From CAVPDG01 sp963702535 (GTDB taxonomy: Bacteria > Chloroflexota > Anaerolineae > Anaerolineales > UBA4823): a stretch of 64,000 nucleotides of DNA. Under the pieces are notes generated by a model, which was not told where the DNA came from, did no database searches, and saw nothing but the letters and a program-made list of their open reading frames with translations. Made by a program: the position numbers and the translations under genes. This document shows, piece by piece, positions 36,313 to 49,300 of the stretch (within the stretch, counting starts at the first letter, position 1; each line of letters opens with the position of its first letter). The DNA lies in NCBI GenBank assembly GCA_963702535.1, contig CAVPDG010000004.1, positions 372,001 through 436,000 on the forward strand, in the 5' to 3' direction.

Positions 36313-37489
36313 TCAACGGCTTGCCCACAGGCGCAGCACGCCATCCAGCCCGCCGGTGACCAGGGTGCGACCGTCCGGGCTGAATGCCAGCGAGGTTACG
36401 CCCTGGGGGCTGATGGGGCGTGAGACCAGCAGGTTCTTTTCCGCCACATCCCACAAGTAGATCGTCCCCCGGTTGTCGCTGGCTGCCAACAGCCCGCCTG
36501 TCAGGGCTGAAGTCAAGGCTCCACACCATGGACGAAGCGCCATCCAGCATGGCTACCGGCTGTGTGATCGTCCCGGATGGCTGCTGGGAGATCACTTCCC
36601 ATAGCGCTACTTCTCCGGTGGTGTTCCCGGCTGCCACAAGACGCCCATCCGGACTCCACGCAACGCTGTAGTTCGAGCCCTGGCTGCGCAGGGTATGTGC
36701 AAAGCGTCCGCTCTCCACATCTCGAACGCGCACCAGCTCACCGTTGGTGATAGCCAGCTCACTCCCATCGGGGTTGAAAGCGATGGATGGCACTGCGTAC
36801 GTGCCTCCGATCATCTCCGCCCGTTTTTCGCCGGTGACGGGGTCCCACAGGCGGGCGACGGCATCATTGCCCGCCGAAGCCAGCAGCGCGCCATCCGGGG
36901 TAAAAGCGACGGCGTTCACCCCTTTCTTATGGGCGGCGAACCGCAGGAGTAACTTTTGGCTGTCAAGCTCCCAGATGTGGATATTCCCATCTCTGCCGCC
37001 CGAAGCCAGCCAGGCGCCTTCCGGGTCAAACGCCAGGCTGGTCGTCCACGTGCCCGCATCCAGCCTGCCCCTGGCTTGCAAGTCGGCTGTGTACAGGTAA
37101 ATCGACTCGCCGGCGGCTACTGCGAGCAAATTTCCGTCCGGCGACCAGGCTACCGCCAGTACCAAATCCCACGGAGAATATTGGATCGCGCCAACCGGTT
37201 CCAGCATTTCTACTGTGGAGGGTGTTAACAGGTTGGGATTGCTGGCTGTGGGTGAGATCGCTGGCGGCGTAGCGCTGGACTCGATGGCTGTTGCGGCTGG
37301 TGTCGGAAGGGATGCGTCGGGCGGAGGGGTTAAAGTGACCGGCGTGGACGAGCGCAGAGGTGTGGCAGTACCAATTTCGTCACCTGGAAGAGCTGTGTTC
37401 AGCGGTTGGCGACATGCCGCGGCGATGAGCATCAGCGCTGCACACAGGGATAGGCGCCGCAGGTGGCGGATCAAGGACGCAAGCCCCAC
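36313..37489 (-). CDS. WD40-repeat lipoprotein (frameshift near 36505)
   Basis: The N-terminus from 37489 holds a signal peptide with a lipobox (ALMLIAAACRQPL). A proline/threonine-rich linker follows, then WD40-type blades (VAWSPDGNLLAVAAG, LAFDPEGAWLASGGRDG, VAFTPDGALLASAGND, IAFNPDGSELAIT, VAWSPDGRLVAAGNTTG). A one-base slip near 36505 leads to the last blades (LLAASDNRGTIYLWD, LAFSPDGRTLVTGGLDG), ending at 36313. Corrected length is about 390 residues, a seven- or eight-blade propeller held outside the cell. Its function is unknown. Its start overlaps the end of the related gene upstream by 19 bases. Confidence 0.8.
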
Positions 37490-38667
37490 AATCGCAGCGT
37501 GCCATCGTACGATCCGGAAGCCAGGAGCTGGTTATCCGGAGAGAAAGCCAGGCTGACAACCGCGCTGGGGTGACCTTCCAGCCTCCTTAGCAATGCCCCG
37601 TTGGAAGCGTCCCAGAGCTGGATGGCTGTATGTTCGTAACCCCCGCCGGAAGCCAGGAGCTTACCGTCCGGGCTATATGCCAGGCTGTCGATAACGCCGC
37701 CTGTATTTGCATCGATCAGCAGAGTGCCTGTCTCTGTATCCCAGACGCGCAGCGCGCCATCGTAGCTGCCGGCTGCCAGGGTTCTACCATCCGGCGAGAA
37801 GGCGATCTGGCTGACAGCCCCGGTAAAAGATGTGAAGATGGTGCGCTGCAGCAATCCCGTCCTGGTCTGCCAGATTTTGATCGCGTAGCGATCCGGGGTG
37901 GTGGCAACCAGCCTGCCATTGGGTGAGAAGACGCTCGCCAGCACGCTGCCGGTTTTGATCGTCTGCGTGATCTGCCAGGCGCTCGTATCCCAAATCGTTA
38001 CGCTGTTGTCGTCTTCGTCTGTGTTGGTGAGCGCAGCCATGAAGAGCCTGTTATCCTGGGAAAAGCCCACATCGGTCACGGCTCGCGTGTAGTCGTTGAA
38101 GCTCCGCCAGGGCGCCCAAGCGGGCGTGTACCAGAAATTGATATTCCCTTGGTACCCTTCGGTTTCACTCCCAAGCTGGTTACCGGCAGCCAGCAAGCTC
38201 CCATCGGGAGAATACGCCAGGCTGAGCACGCCTCCCGCCGGCGCCAGGCGCTTTAGCTCGCTACGCGTTTGAGGATCAAAGACGGTTATCTGGTCAAATG
38301 AGGCTGCGGAGAGCTGCTGGCTATCCGGAGACCAGGCGATATCCGTGACAGACCCGATCTTCCATTCTGCCAGGGCAGAAACCTGCAGGCTGTTGGTCAG
38401 GGAAAAGGTAGCCAGCACTTCAGGGATAGGGGTTGCCTCGCTCACCAGGAGCAAGGGGGTAGGGGTATTCGTGGGCGTCGGCGTGAGGGTGATGGTTGGA
38501 GTGGCTGTGGGCGTAGGGGTGGGTGTGCTGGTTGGTGTTGGGCTTGGCGTCTCGGTTGGTGTAAGGGTTGGGGTAGGTGTGGATCGCGCCAGGGACAGGT
38601 TGCAAGCCGTCAGGGCATGTAACAGGAACAAAGAAACGATCAGGAGGCGCATCCGTTTGAACTTCAT
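37471..38667 (-). CDS. WD40-repeat lipoprotein
   Basis: The protein has about 398 residues from the ATG at 38667. The signal peptide ends in a lipobox (FLLHALTACNLS). A strongly repetitive linker of TPTPT type spans about residues 30-72. WD40 blades follow (IAWSPDSQQLSAASFD, LAYSPDGSLLAAGNQ, IAFSPDGRTLAAGSYDG, LAYSPDGKLLASGGG, LAFSPDNQLLASGSYDG). The linker suggests a spacer through the cell wall. The gene overlaps the second WD40 gene downstream, and the two look like an old tandem duplication. Confidence 0.85.
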   Translation of the reverse strand: MKFKRMRLLIVSLFLLHALTACNLSLARSTPTPTLTPTETPSPTPTSTPTPTPTATPTITLTPTPTNTPTPLLLVSEATPIPEVLATFSLTNSLQVSALAEWKIGSVTDIAWSPDSQQLSAASFDQITVFDPQTRSELKRLAPAGGVLSLAYSPDGSLLAAGNQLGSETEGYQGNINFWYTPAWAPWRSFNDYTRAVTDVGFSQDNRLFMAALTNTDEDDNSVTIWDTSAWQITQTIKTGSVLASVFSPNGRLVATTPDRYAIKIWQTRTGLLQRTIFTSFTGAVSQIAFSPDGRTLAAGSYDGALRVWDTETGTLLIDANTGGVIDSLAYSPDGKLLASGGGYEHTAIQLWDASNGALLRRLEGHPSAVVSLAFSPDNQLLASGSYDGTLRLWGLRP

Positions 38668-38851
38668 TACAGGTGTTCCCAGTATAAACTGCAGGTAAGC
38701 CAATTGTAGCATAAGGCGATTGCCCGCCACACGCGTGGGAGTGGGGGAGCACTTGGGGTGTGGCTGGAGCAAGAGGCAGCGCTGGATGGGATATAATCGT
38801 CAGCGTCGGCGCCTGGAGTGAACTTTCAACAGATAAGTGGAGGATGGACCC

Positions 38852-39956
38852 ATGACGGATGTGCGGCTTGAGAACCTGGCGAAAATACTGGTGAATTACT
38901 CAACAGCGGTGAAAGCCGGGGATTGGGTTTGGGTGCGAGGGGATGTGCATTCTCTTCCCCTGGTGAATGAAGTTGTCCGTTTCGCATTACGGGCGGGAGC
39001 GAATGTCAACCTGAGCCTGGGCTCAGACGACCTGACCGAAATCAACCTGACTGAAACATCCGACAGAGCAATTGAAGTGGGTTTCTCCGGTTGAGAAGAT
39101 GCTGATCGATCAAGTTGATGTCATGATCGCGATCTGGGGCTCCAACAACACCCGCAATCTCTCGAATGTTGATCCTGAGAAACAGCGTACCCGCATACAA
39201 GCTCGGCGGGAGCTCACTCAAACCTATATGCAGCGCTCGGCTGAGGGCAAGCTGCGCTGGGTGGCAACCAGCTACCCCTGCCCGGCGTTTGCCCAGGACG
39301 CCGACATGAGCCTGCGCGAATACGAGAATTTTGTGTATGCTGCAACGTTCGCCGATCAAGAAGATGCGGTGAAATGCTGGCAGGATATCCGCGATCAGCA
39401 GCAACGGCTGGTAGATTGGCTGGCGGGGAAGAAAGAGATCGTGGTGCGCGGTCCCAATGCCGACTTGAAGCTCTCCATCGCCGGGCGCACCTTTATCAAT
39501 TGCTGCGGGGATAAAAATATGCCCGATGGCGAGATCTTCACCGGTCCGGTTGAGGATTCGGTTAACGGCTGGATCCGGTTCACCTATCCAGCCATCGAGG
39601 GCGGGCGCGAAGTAGAAGGCGTTGAGCTCACCTTCAAAGATGGTAAAGTCGTTCTGGCAAAAGCGCAAAAGAACGAGGAATTTCTGCTCTCCATGCTGGA
39701 TAGCGATGCCGGGGCGCGTTACCTGGGCGAGTTTGCCATTGGCACCAATTACGGGATCAACCGCTTTACAAAAAGCATCCTATACGACGAAAAGATCGGC
39801 GGCAGCATCCACATGGCGGTCGGCGCGGGTTACCCTGAGAGCGGCAGCCGCAACGAATCCAGCATTCACTGGGATTTCATCTGCGATATGCGCGATGATA
39901 GCGAGATCCTGGTGGATGGGCAGCTCTTCTATAAGAACGGTGAGTTCAAGATCTAG
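38852..39956 (+). CDS. Aminopeptidase, M29 family (frameshift near 39066)
   Basis: This metallo-aminopeptidase family removes N-terminal residues from peptides. The ATG at 38852 follows GGAGG. The frame slips by one base near 39066 and resumes EQLKWVSPVEKMLID, giving about 368 residues. The expected metal and catalytic residues are recognisable in LGEFAIGTN (Glu), ILYDEKIGG (Glu), GSIHMAVG (His) and SSIHWDFICD (His, Asp). A consensus TATAAT at 38792-38797 may be its -10 box. The stop overlaps the convergent mutS2 stop by four bases. Confidence 0.88.
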
Positions 39957-42379
39957 GAGCGCAGCCGGGCGATTGTAACCCCATCGCCGCCTTCTTTATC
40001 GCTGCCCGATTCGTACGAGCTTACCTGGGGGTTCTGGCTTAAAGCCTGGCGCACCGCCTGGCGCAGCTTACCGGTACCTTTACCGTGGATCACACGCACC
40101 CAGGGCAGTCCGGCGAGATAAGCCGAGTCAAGATAGCGGTCCAGGGCGTCCAGGGCTTCGTCGGCACGCTGGCCGCGCACATCCAGCTCGATTCCTGGGG
40201 ATGCCTGTAGCTCAAATGCTTTCGGCGCCTCGTTTGTTGGCTGCTCGGTGATGCGCGTTTTGACTCTCCTGGCTGGCTGGCGCGCTTCTGTAGCCTGCTC
40301 CTCAGCCTCGCCGAGAGCCTGGATATCTGCCAGCCGCGCCTTGACCCGCAGTGACCCCACCTGCACCTCCCCCTCTTCTTCGCTTAACGCTGTCAGCACG
40401 CCGCGGGCGTTCAAGGAGCGCAAGTAGACCCGGTCCCCGAGGCGGACGGCGCGATCCAGCATCTTAGGCGCTTTCTTGGAAACGCGCCGCTCCACAGGTT
40501 TCGCAACGCTATCCTGCAAGCTATCCACCTGTTCTTGAACCAGCTCAACCGCCTCGAGCGGCTGGCGGGCGCGCGCCAGGGCGCGGCGCGCCTGGCGTAT
40601 CTCTTCCTCCAGCTCAGCCAGCGCCCGCGCCGATTCGCTCCGTGCCTGCTCCATCACCTGCATGCGTTCATCTTCAATTTGGTCGAGCTGTTGCGCCAGC
40701 TCGGAGCGCAGAACGTGAGCTTCGCGTGACGCTTTCTCGGCTTCCGTTCGAGCCTGGCGAGCCAGATCGCGCTGGCGGTGGATTTCATCGAGCAGATCAT
40801 CGCTACGCAGCTCATTCGGGTCCAGCTCGGCACGCGACATGTCGATGATCTCGCCTGGCATGCCGAGGCGATGCGCGATGGCTATGGCATTCGAGCGCCC
40901 CGGCAATCCGACGGTCAGACGGTAGGTGGGACGCAGCGTTTCCAGGTCGAATTCCATGCTGGCGTTGACGACTCCCGGCGTGGCGTGGGCAAATGCCTTC
41001 AGCTCCGGGTGATGGGTTGTCACCAGTGTGGTGATGCCGCGCTCGAGCAAATGCGTCAATAAAGCCCGCGCCAGGGCAGCTCCTTCCTGCGGATCGGTTC
41101 CCGCTCCCAGCTCATCCAGAATGACGAGCGAGCGGCGGTCTGCTTCCCGCAGGATGTGGATGATATTGGTGATGTGACCTGAGAATGTCGAGAGCGATTG
41201 CTCGATGGATTGCTCATCGCCGATATCGGCATAGATAGCCTGAAACAGGCTGATCTCAGACCCGGAGCGCGCCGGGATATGCAGCCCGGACTGCGCCATA
41301 AGCGCCAACAAGCCAATCGTCTTCAGTGTTACCGTCTTGCCGCCTGTGTTCGGTCCGGTGATGACCAGGGCGTACGTCTGCTGGTCCAGCTCCACATCGA
41401 TCGGTACCACCGTGTGGGGATCGAGCAGCGGGTGGCGAGCGCCATACAGACGGATGACCGATCCGGGCTGCCGGGTCTCAGAGTTGCGCGGCATGGGGTG
41501 CAGTACCGGCTGGCTGCCGCCGATGTCAACGGAGTATCTGGCACGGGCGAAGATAAAATCCAGCTCGGCGATTGCATCCAGCGACGCCAGGATCTCCTGG
41601 CTGTGCGCGGCAACCTGCTGGGAGAGGGCGCTGAGAATGCGGCGTTCCTCATCGCGCTCTGCCAGTTGTAACTCGCGTAGCTGGTTATTGAGATCAACCA
41701 CGCCGAGGGGCTCAATGAACAGCGTCGCGCCGGAAGAAGATTGGTCGTGGACGATGGCTTTGATGCGTCCCTTGAATTCTGCCCGCAGGGGGAGCACGTA
41801 GCGCCCGTCGCGTTGCGTGATCAGCGCCTCTTGCAAGTAAGGGGTGTTGTGTGGGTCGGAAACCATGCGCTGCAGCTTGGTGAGCAGGCGCTCGTGAGCG
41901 ATGCGCATATCATGGCGGATGCTTGCCAGCGTCTCGGAAGCCGAATCCCGGATCTCGGCGCGATCCGAGAGCACCGTACTGATGGCGTCGATGAGGTAGG
42001 GCGGGATAGCGATCTGTGCAGCTACCCTGCCGATGTGTGGGTACGCCTCGTTGACTCGGGCGAAATAGTTAGAAAGCGTGCGGGCAGAAACCAGGGTGGA
42101 GCGGATGTCCAGGAGCTCGGATGGCGTCAGAACGCCGTCGTGATTTGCCAGGTCAATCGAGGGGCGAATATCGCGCGCCCCCCCGATCGACGCCTCGGCG
42201 CTATGGCTCAACATGCGGCTCGCCTCGCTAGTCTCCGCCTGGAGAGCAGCGGCGAGGTCGAAGTCGTCAACGGGTTGCAGGCGGCGCGCCTTTTCTGCCG
42301 AAGGGGCAAATGCGCACAACCGCGCCAGGCGCTCTAACACCTTTGGGAATTCCAGCGTGCGAAGGGTCTTTTGATCCAC
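39953..42379 (-). CDS. mutS2: Endonuclease MutS2
   Basis: MutS2 is a MutS-related ATPase with a C-terminal Smr nuclease domain; known members suppress recombination or rescue collided ribosomes. The 808-residue protein is complete. The N-terminal core precedes Walker A (VITGPNTGGKTVTLKT) near residue 345, then ADIGDEQSIEQSLSTFSGH, Walker B (LVILDELGAGTDP) and TTLVTTHHPELKAFA. A coiled-coil linker rich in R, E and A covers about 515-610. The Smr domain ends the protein (LDVRGQRADEALDALDRYL, VIHGKGTGKLRQAV). The long intact frame shows that shifts elsewhere are not universal. Confidence 0.96.
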   Translation of the reverse strand: MDQKTLRTLEFPKVLERLARLCAFAPSAEKARRLQPVDDFDLAAALQAETSEASRMLSHSAEASIGGARDIRPSIDLANHDGVLTPSELLDIRSTLVSARTLSNYFARVNEAYPHIGRVAAQIAIPPYLIDAISTVLSDRAEIRDSASETLASIRHDMRIAHERLLTKLQRMVSDPHNTPYLQEALITQRDGRYVLPLRAEFKGRIKAIVHDQSSSGATLFIEPLGVVDLNNQLRELQLAERDEERRILSALSQQVAAHSQEILASLDAIAELDFIFARARYSVDIGGSQPVLHPMPRNSETRQPGSVIRLYGARHPLLDPHTVVPIDVELDQQTYALVITGPNTGGKTVTLKTIGLLALMAQSGLHIPARSGSEISLFQAIYADIGDEQSIEQSLSTFSGHITNIIHILREADRRSLVILDELGAGTDPQEGAALARALLTHLLERGITTLVTTHHPELKAFAHATPGVVNASMEFDLETLRPTYRLTVGLPGRSNAIAIAHRLGMPGEIIDMSRAELDPNELRSDDLLDEIHRQRDLARQARTEAEKASREAHVLRSELAQQLDQIEDERMQVMEQARSESARALAELEEEIRQARRALARARQPLEAVELVQEQVDSLQDSVAKPVERRVSKKAPKMLDRAVRLGDRVYLRSLNARGVLTALSEEEGEVQVGSLRVKARLADIQALGEAEEQATEARQPARRVKTRITEQPTNEAPKAFELQASPGIELDVRGQRADEALDALDRYLDSAYLAGLPWVRVIHGKGTGKLRQAVRQALSQNPQVSSYESGSDKEGGDGVTIARLRS

Positions 42380-42617
42380 GTTGATTTATAATCCGGTTAG
42401 TTCCAATTGCCATACGCCAATCCCGATTTTCAGCAGAAATCGGAGAGGCTGGGCGAATAACCGGCGATCCGTCAAGTAAGGAGTGTACCATAGAATAAAG
42501 GGGGGATATAATTCCTATATAATTTTATCCAACCTACCGCTATAATGAGCATATCGAATGCCAATCTCCGCTCGGGTGAAGGGGATTGGCGTAGATCAAT
42601 GAGAGGAAGGGGAAAAA
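42380..42617. promoter_or_regulatory. Divergent region between mutS2 and pilin, with leader hairpin
   Basis: A TATAAT at 42541-42546 lies upstream of the pilin gene, without a clear -35. The pilin leader carries a 10-bp stem with one G-T pair, GCCAATCTCC (42560-42569) and GGGGATTGGC (42581-42590), just before the ribosome site. A second hairpin, CCGATTT-TCAGCA-GAAATCGG, is at 42432-42452. The stretch 42429-42438 (CGCCAATCCC) could compete for the same GGGATTGGCG arm if transcribed. Confidence 0.5.
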
Positions 42618-42764
42618 ATGAATAAAATGAGGGAGGCGAGCGCGCAAGGTCTGGTCGAGTATGGAATGATCATCCTGCTGGTGGCGCTCATTGTAATCCT
42701 GGTCTTGGTGCTGCTGGCTCCACCGATTGCGAATATTTTCAGCAACATCATCACCAACCTGTAG
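42618..42764 (+). CDS. Flp/Fap-type pilin (class III prepilin)
   Basis: The frame encodes only 48 residues. It follows a purine-rich ribosome site (GAGGAAGGGG). After a short basic leader (MNKMREASAQG) comes LVEYGMIILLVALIVILVL, the hallmark of Flp pilins: cleavage after glycine by a TadV-type peptidase, glutamate and tyrosine at positions 3 and 4 of the mature end, then a hydrophobic helix. Subunits of this type form thin adhesion pili. No tad secretion genes are in the window, so it depends on a machine encoded elsewhere or is an orphan. It lies just upstream of the rRNA promoters. Confidence 0.82.
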   Translation: MNKMREASAQGLVEYGMIILLVALIVILVLVLLAPPIANIFSNIITNL

Positions 42765-42834
42765 GAGCCGGGCAAAGATAGCGGAGAAGTTAGGCAGCGA
42801 GAGAGGGGGATTTCGTAAAATGGGAAATTGGTCC

Positions 42835-42862
42835 TTGACAGTTTAGAAGTTTTCGATATAAT
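42835..42862 (+). promoter_or_regulatory. rRNA operon promoter P1
   Basis: Perfect TTGACA (42835-42840) and TATAAT (42857-42862) boxes are separated by 16 bp, about 300 bp before the 16S gene. Confidence 0.85.
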
Positions 42863-43021
42863 AATTCCTTGCCATAGCCTACAAAGATCTCACCGCAAAC
42901 GGGAAGATCGCTAACAACCAAATAGGACGCCTCTGCGTCAGAGACCGCAACCGGTCTCGAGTGCCGATGTCAAGAGGAAAAATTGGCATCGGTAATCGCG
43001 TCTCTAGCGTAGGCAAAGCCC

Positions 43022-43051
43022 TTGACAGCCATAGGCGGAGGCTGGTAAAAT
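43022..43051 (+). promoter_or_regulatory. rRNA operon promoter P2
   Basis: TTGACA (43022-43027) and TAAAAT (43046-43051) are separated by 18 bp. Tandem promoters are usual for rRNA operons. Confidence 0.6.
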
Positions 43052-43073
43052 CCAGCCCGCTCGATTGGCAGAA

Positions 43074-43101
43074 CCTTAACAACTGAAGAGTGATAGAAAG
43101 C
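43074..43101 (+). other. 16S processing stem, 5' arm
   Basis: This 28-base stretch is complementary, with few mismatches, to 44765-44792 after the 16S gene (shared core GTGATAGAAAGC). The pair brackets the 16S RNA and forms the expected RNase III processing stalk. Confidence 0.75.
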
Positions 43102-43157
43102 GAACCCTGTTATTCCAGTTAAATCCGTGACCTAAACGTATCGCAAGATACGAAAGT

Positions 43158-44663
<1,506 letters not shown>

Positions 44664-44764
44664 CTAAAGAGTTTCGAGCAAGTGCCTGGCACTCATGTGG
44701 TGCGGGCAGGCGCTCTACTCAACTGTCTCGCAGCGGTGCAGAGACACGCTGGAAAACGAAAGTA

Positions 44765-44792
44765 GCTTTCTATCACTTCTCAGTTGCTAAGG
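44765..44792 (+). other. 16S processing stem, 3' arm
   Basis: Partner of 43074-43101; see that entry. It lies between the 16S 3' end and tRNA-Ile. Confidence 0.75.
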
Positions 44793-44804
44793 TTAAAAGA
44801 ATGA

Positions 44805-44878
<74 letters not shown>

Positions 44879-44900
44879 CTCACGAAATGGTGGTGATCCT

Positions 44901-44973
44901 GGGGATGTAGCTCAGCTGGGAGAGCGCCGCCTTTGCAAGGCGGATGTCAGGGGTTCGAGTTCCCTCATCTCCA
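44901..44973 (+). tRNA. tRNA-Ala (TGC)
   Basis: The acceptor GGGGATG pairs with CATCTCC (one G-T pair). The anticodon loop TTTGCAA gives TGC, and the T arm has GGTTCGAGTTCC. It follows tRNA-Ile by 22 bases in the rRNA spacer. Confidence 0.97.
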
Positions 44974-45063
44974 CCTGACTGAAATCGCAGGAGAAGAGAG
45001 CGTTTTGAGGATCGAGCTGGCTGATTGACAATAAGGCTGATTGGTGATATCGCAAGGGTATTC

Positions 45064-45090
45064 GACGACCCGGCGGTATGCCGGGTCGTC
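45064..45090 (+). other. Perfect 11-bp hairpin in the rRNA spacer
   Basis: GACGACCCGGC (45064-45074) and GCCGGGTCGTC (45080-45090) enclose GGTAT. CTTTCT follows, too weak for a clear terminator. It lies between tRNA-Ala and 23S and may be a processing or pausing element. Confidence 0.6.
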
Positions 45091-45191
45091 CTTTCTGAAA
45101 AACTGGAGTGTTGAATGTCGATGGGTGTTTCTGATCGTACGGATGAGAAATAACCGTCGGTGGTCAACCACCGAAACAACCGCAAGGTTGG

Positions 45192-45252
45192 CGTACCTTA
45201 CTAACTGAATAGGCGTAAAAAAATAACGAAAAGTTTCGATTTCTCCGCATCA
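45192..45252 (+). other. 23S processing stem, 5' arm
   Basis: This stretch is largely complementary to 48234-48293 after the 23S gene, including CGAAAAG and TTCTCCGCA blocks. Together they form the long 23S processing stalk. Confidence 0.7.
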
Positions 45253-45255
45253 CGG

Positions 45256-48231
<2,976 letters not shown>

Positions 48232-48233
48232 CT

Positions 48234-48293
48234 GTGGTGCGGAGAACTCGAATCTTTTCGTGATTTTAGCCTTTTCAGTTGGTACCTTAACTT
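48234..48293 (+). other. 23S processing stem, 3' arm
   Basis: Partner of 45192-45252; it lies between the 23S 3' end and the 5S gene. Confidence 0.7.
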
Positions 48294-48302
48294 CGTAAAA
48301 AG

Positions 48303-48425
48303 GTCTCTTGGTGATTGGAGCGACGAGGGTACACCCGGTCCCATTCCGAACCCGGTCGTTAAGCTCGTCAGCGCCGATGGTACTTGGGGGGCGACCCCCT
48401 GGGAGAGTAGGTCATTGCCAAGAGA
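48303..48425 (+). rRNA. rrf: 5S ribosomal RNA
   Basis: Terminal stem GTCTCTTGG (48303 on) and CCAAGAGAC (to 48425) bracket the gene. Inside are ACACCCGGTCCCATTCCGAA and the GGGAGAGTAGG loop. A T-rich run (CTTTTTTAATTTT) follows and probably ends the operon transcript. Confidence 0.95.
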
Positions 48426-48440
48426 CTTTTTTAATTTTAA

Positions 48441-48469
48441 TTGACAGCCGGTCAACCGTATGTTATAAT
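48441..48469 (+). promoter_or_regulatory. Consensus promoter of the bS21-IF-1 operon
   Basis: TTGACA (48441-48446), a 17-bp spacer and TATAAT (48464-48469) match the sigma-70 consensus perfectly. The predicted leader to the bS21 start is about 207 bases. Confidence 0.88.
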
Positions 48470-48580
48470 TTTTGTAAAGGGCCTTGCGGACCTGCTCTTT
48501 TACTCGTATTGATCTTCAGCAGGTAAAGGAGAGCGCGTATCGGTTGATTCGATGATATGGACGATGTGGGCTGATGATGG

Positions 48581-48619
48581 GCTCGGCTGCGTCCAGATGC
48601 GCTTACCGGGCTTTTTTTT
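48581..48619 (+). terminator. Terminator-like element inside the bS21 leader
   Basis: GCTCGG (48581-48586) can pair with CCGGGC (48606-48611), with a small GCG/CGC inner stem, and is followed by eight T residues (48612-48619). It lies between the promoter and the bS21 start, so it may act as an attenuator. An upstream hairpin (CCTGC/GCAGG) is at about 48491-48525. Confidence 0.5.
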
Positions 48620-48682
48620 GTCTTACCGCAGCCCTGTTGTACCGCTTTTAGTTTAGCTTCTGGATGAAAGGAGGTGACAAGC

Positions 48683-48880
48683 GTGACATCTGTAAATCTG
48701 CGTCCCAACAAATCGCAAGATCAGTTGCTTAAGCGATTCCGCAAGAAAGTTGCCAAGAGTGGCATCCTCAGTACCGTCCGGCGCAAACGCTGGTTTGTTT
48801 CCAAGAGTGAATTGCGTCGCATCCAGAAGAAGAAGTCAATCCGGCGTATCAAGCGTCGACAATTCACCGATCCCGAGTAA
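48683..48880 (+). CDS. rpsU: Small ribosomal subunit protein bS21
   Basis: The protein has 65 very basic residues from a GTG at 48683, placed by the strong ribosome site AAAGGAGGTG. Family features are VNLRPNKSQDQLLKRFRKKV and the arginine/lysine-rich second half (RRIQKKKSIRRIKRRQF). bS21 helps the 30S subunit start translation. Length is at the usual figure for the family. It is followed by the IF-1 gene 49 bases later, another initiation component. Confidence 0.88.
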   Translation: MTSVNLRPNKSQDQLLKRFRKKVAKSGILSTVRRKRWFVSKSELRRIQKKKSIRRIKRRQFTDPE

Positions 48881-48929
48881 ACGGTTACCCCGATCGCTCT
48901 GGCTGGCAGGTGAGTTTACGGAGGTGTAG

Positions 48930-49184
48930 ATGGCTAAAGATGAAGATAAGATCCAGGTAGAAGGTCTCGTGGTTGAGGCTTTGCCCGGCACCCAGTTTAA
49001 GGTGCGCCTGGATAGTGGGCATGAAGTATTGGCTTACCTCTCAGGTAAAATGCGTAAATATTACATCCGGATACTGCTTGGAGATCGGGTGCGGGTTGAG
49101 ATGTCTCCCTACGATCTGAGCCGTGGGCGGATCGTTTACCGGCACAAGAAGTATTCCGAGCAGCCTGAAGCTGAGCTGGAATAA
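48930..49184 (+). CDS. infA: Translation initiation factor IF-1
   Basis: IF-1 is an 80-odd residue S1/OB-fold protein that binds the A site of the 30S subunit. The 84-residue frame contains VEGLVVEALPGTQFKVRL, VLAYLSGKMRKYYIRIL and GDRVRVEMSPYDLSRGRIVY, closely following the family. A good GGAGG lies before the ATG. It shares the strong promoter at 48441 and ends before a bidirectional-looking terminator at 49238. Confidence 0.95.
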   Translation: MAKDEDKIQVEGLVVEALPGTQFKVRLDSGHEVLAYLSGKMRKYYIRILLGDRVRVEMSPYDLSRGRIVYRHKKYSEQPEAELE

Positions 49185-49237
49185 CCGCTCAGCATTTAGC
49201 CATCCTCCTGAGTTATCTCAGTCTCTTCGCGCAATGC

Positions 49238-49272
49238 AAAGCGGGATGCCTTGAATGGGCATCCCGCTTTTT
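49238..49272 (+). terminator. Intrinsic terminator after infA
   Basis: AAAGCGGGATGCC (49238-49250) and GGCATCCCGCTTT (49258-49270) form a perfect 13-bp stem with a seven-base loop and a T run. The A run on the other side allows use from both directions, serving the convergent gene at 49301. Confidence 0.9.
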
Positions 49273-49300
49273 GATTCGTATCGTTATCCGCCGGTGTGGA

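Noticed and set aside
38420..38700. Tandem repeat near 38450-38590 as a separate DNA element
   Set aside because: It is explained as the TPTPT-coding linker of the WD40 lipoprotein.
44880..45185. Minus-strand frame across tRNA-Ala ending in a protein-like C-terminus
   Set aside because: It is antisense to tRNA-Ala. Its GDEGTRTPDIRLAKAALSQL stretch is a well-known false protein annotation produced by this tRNA.
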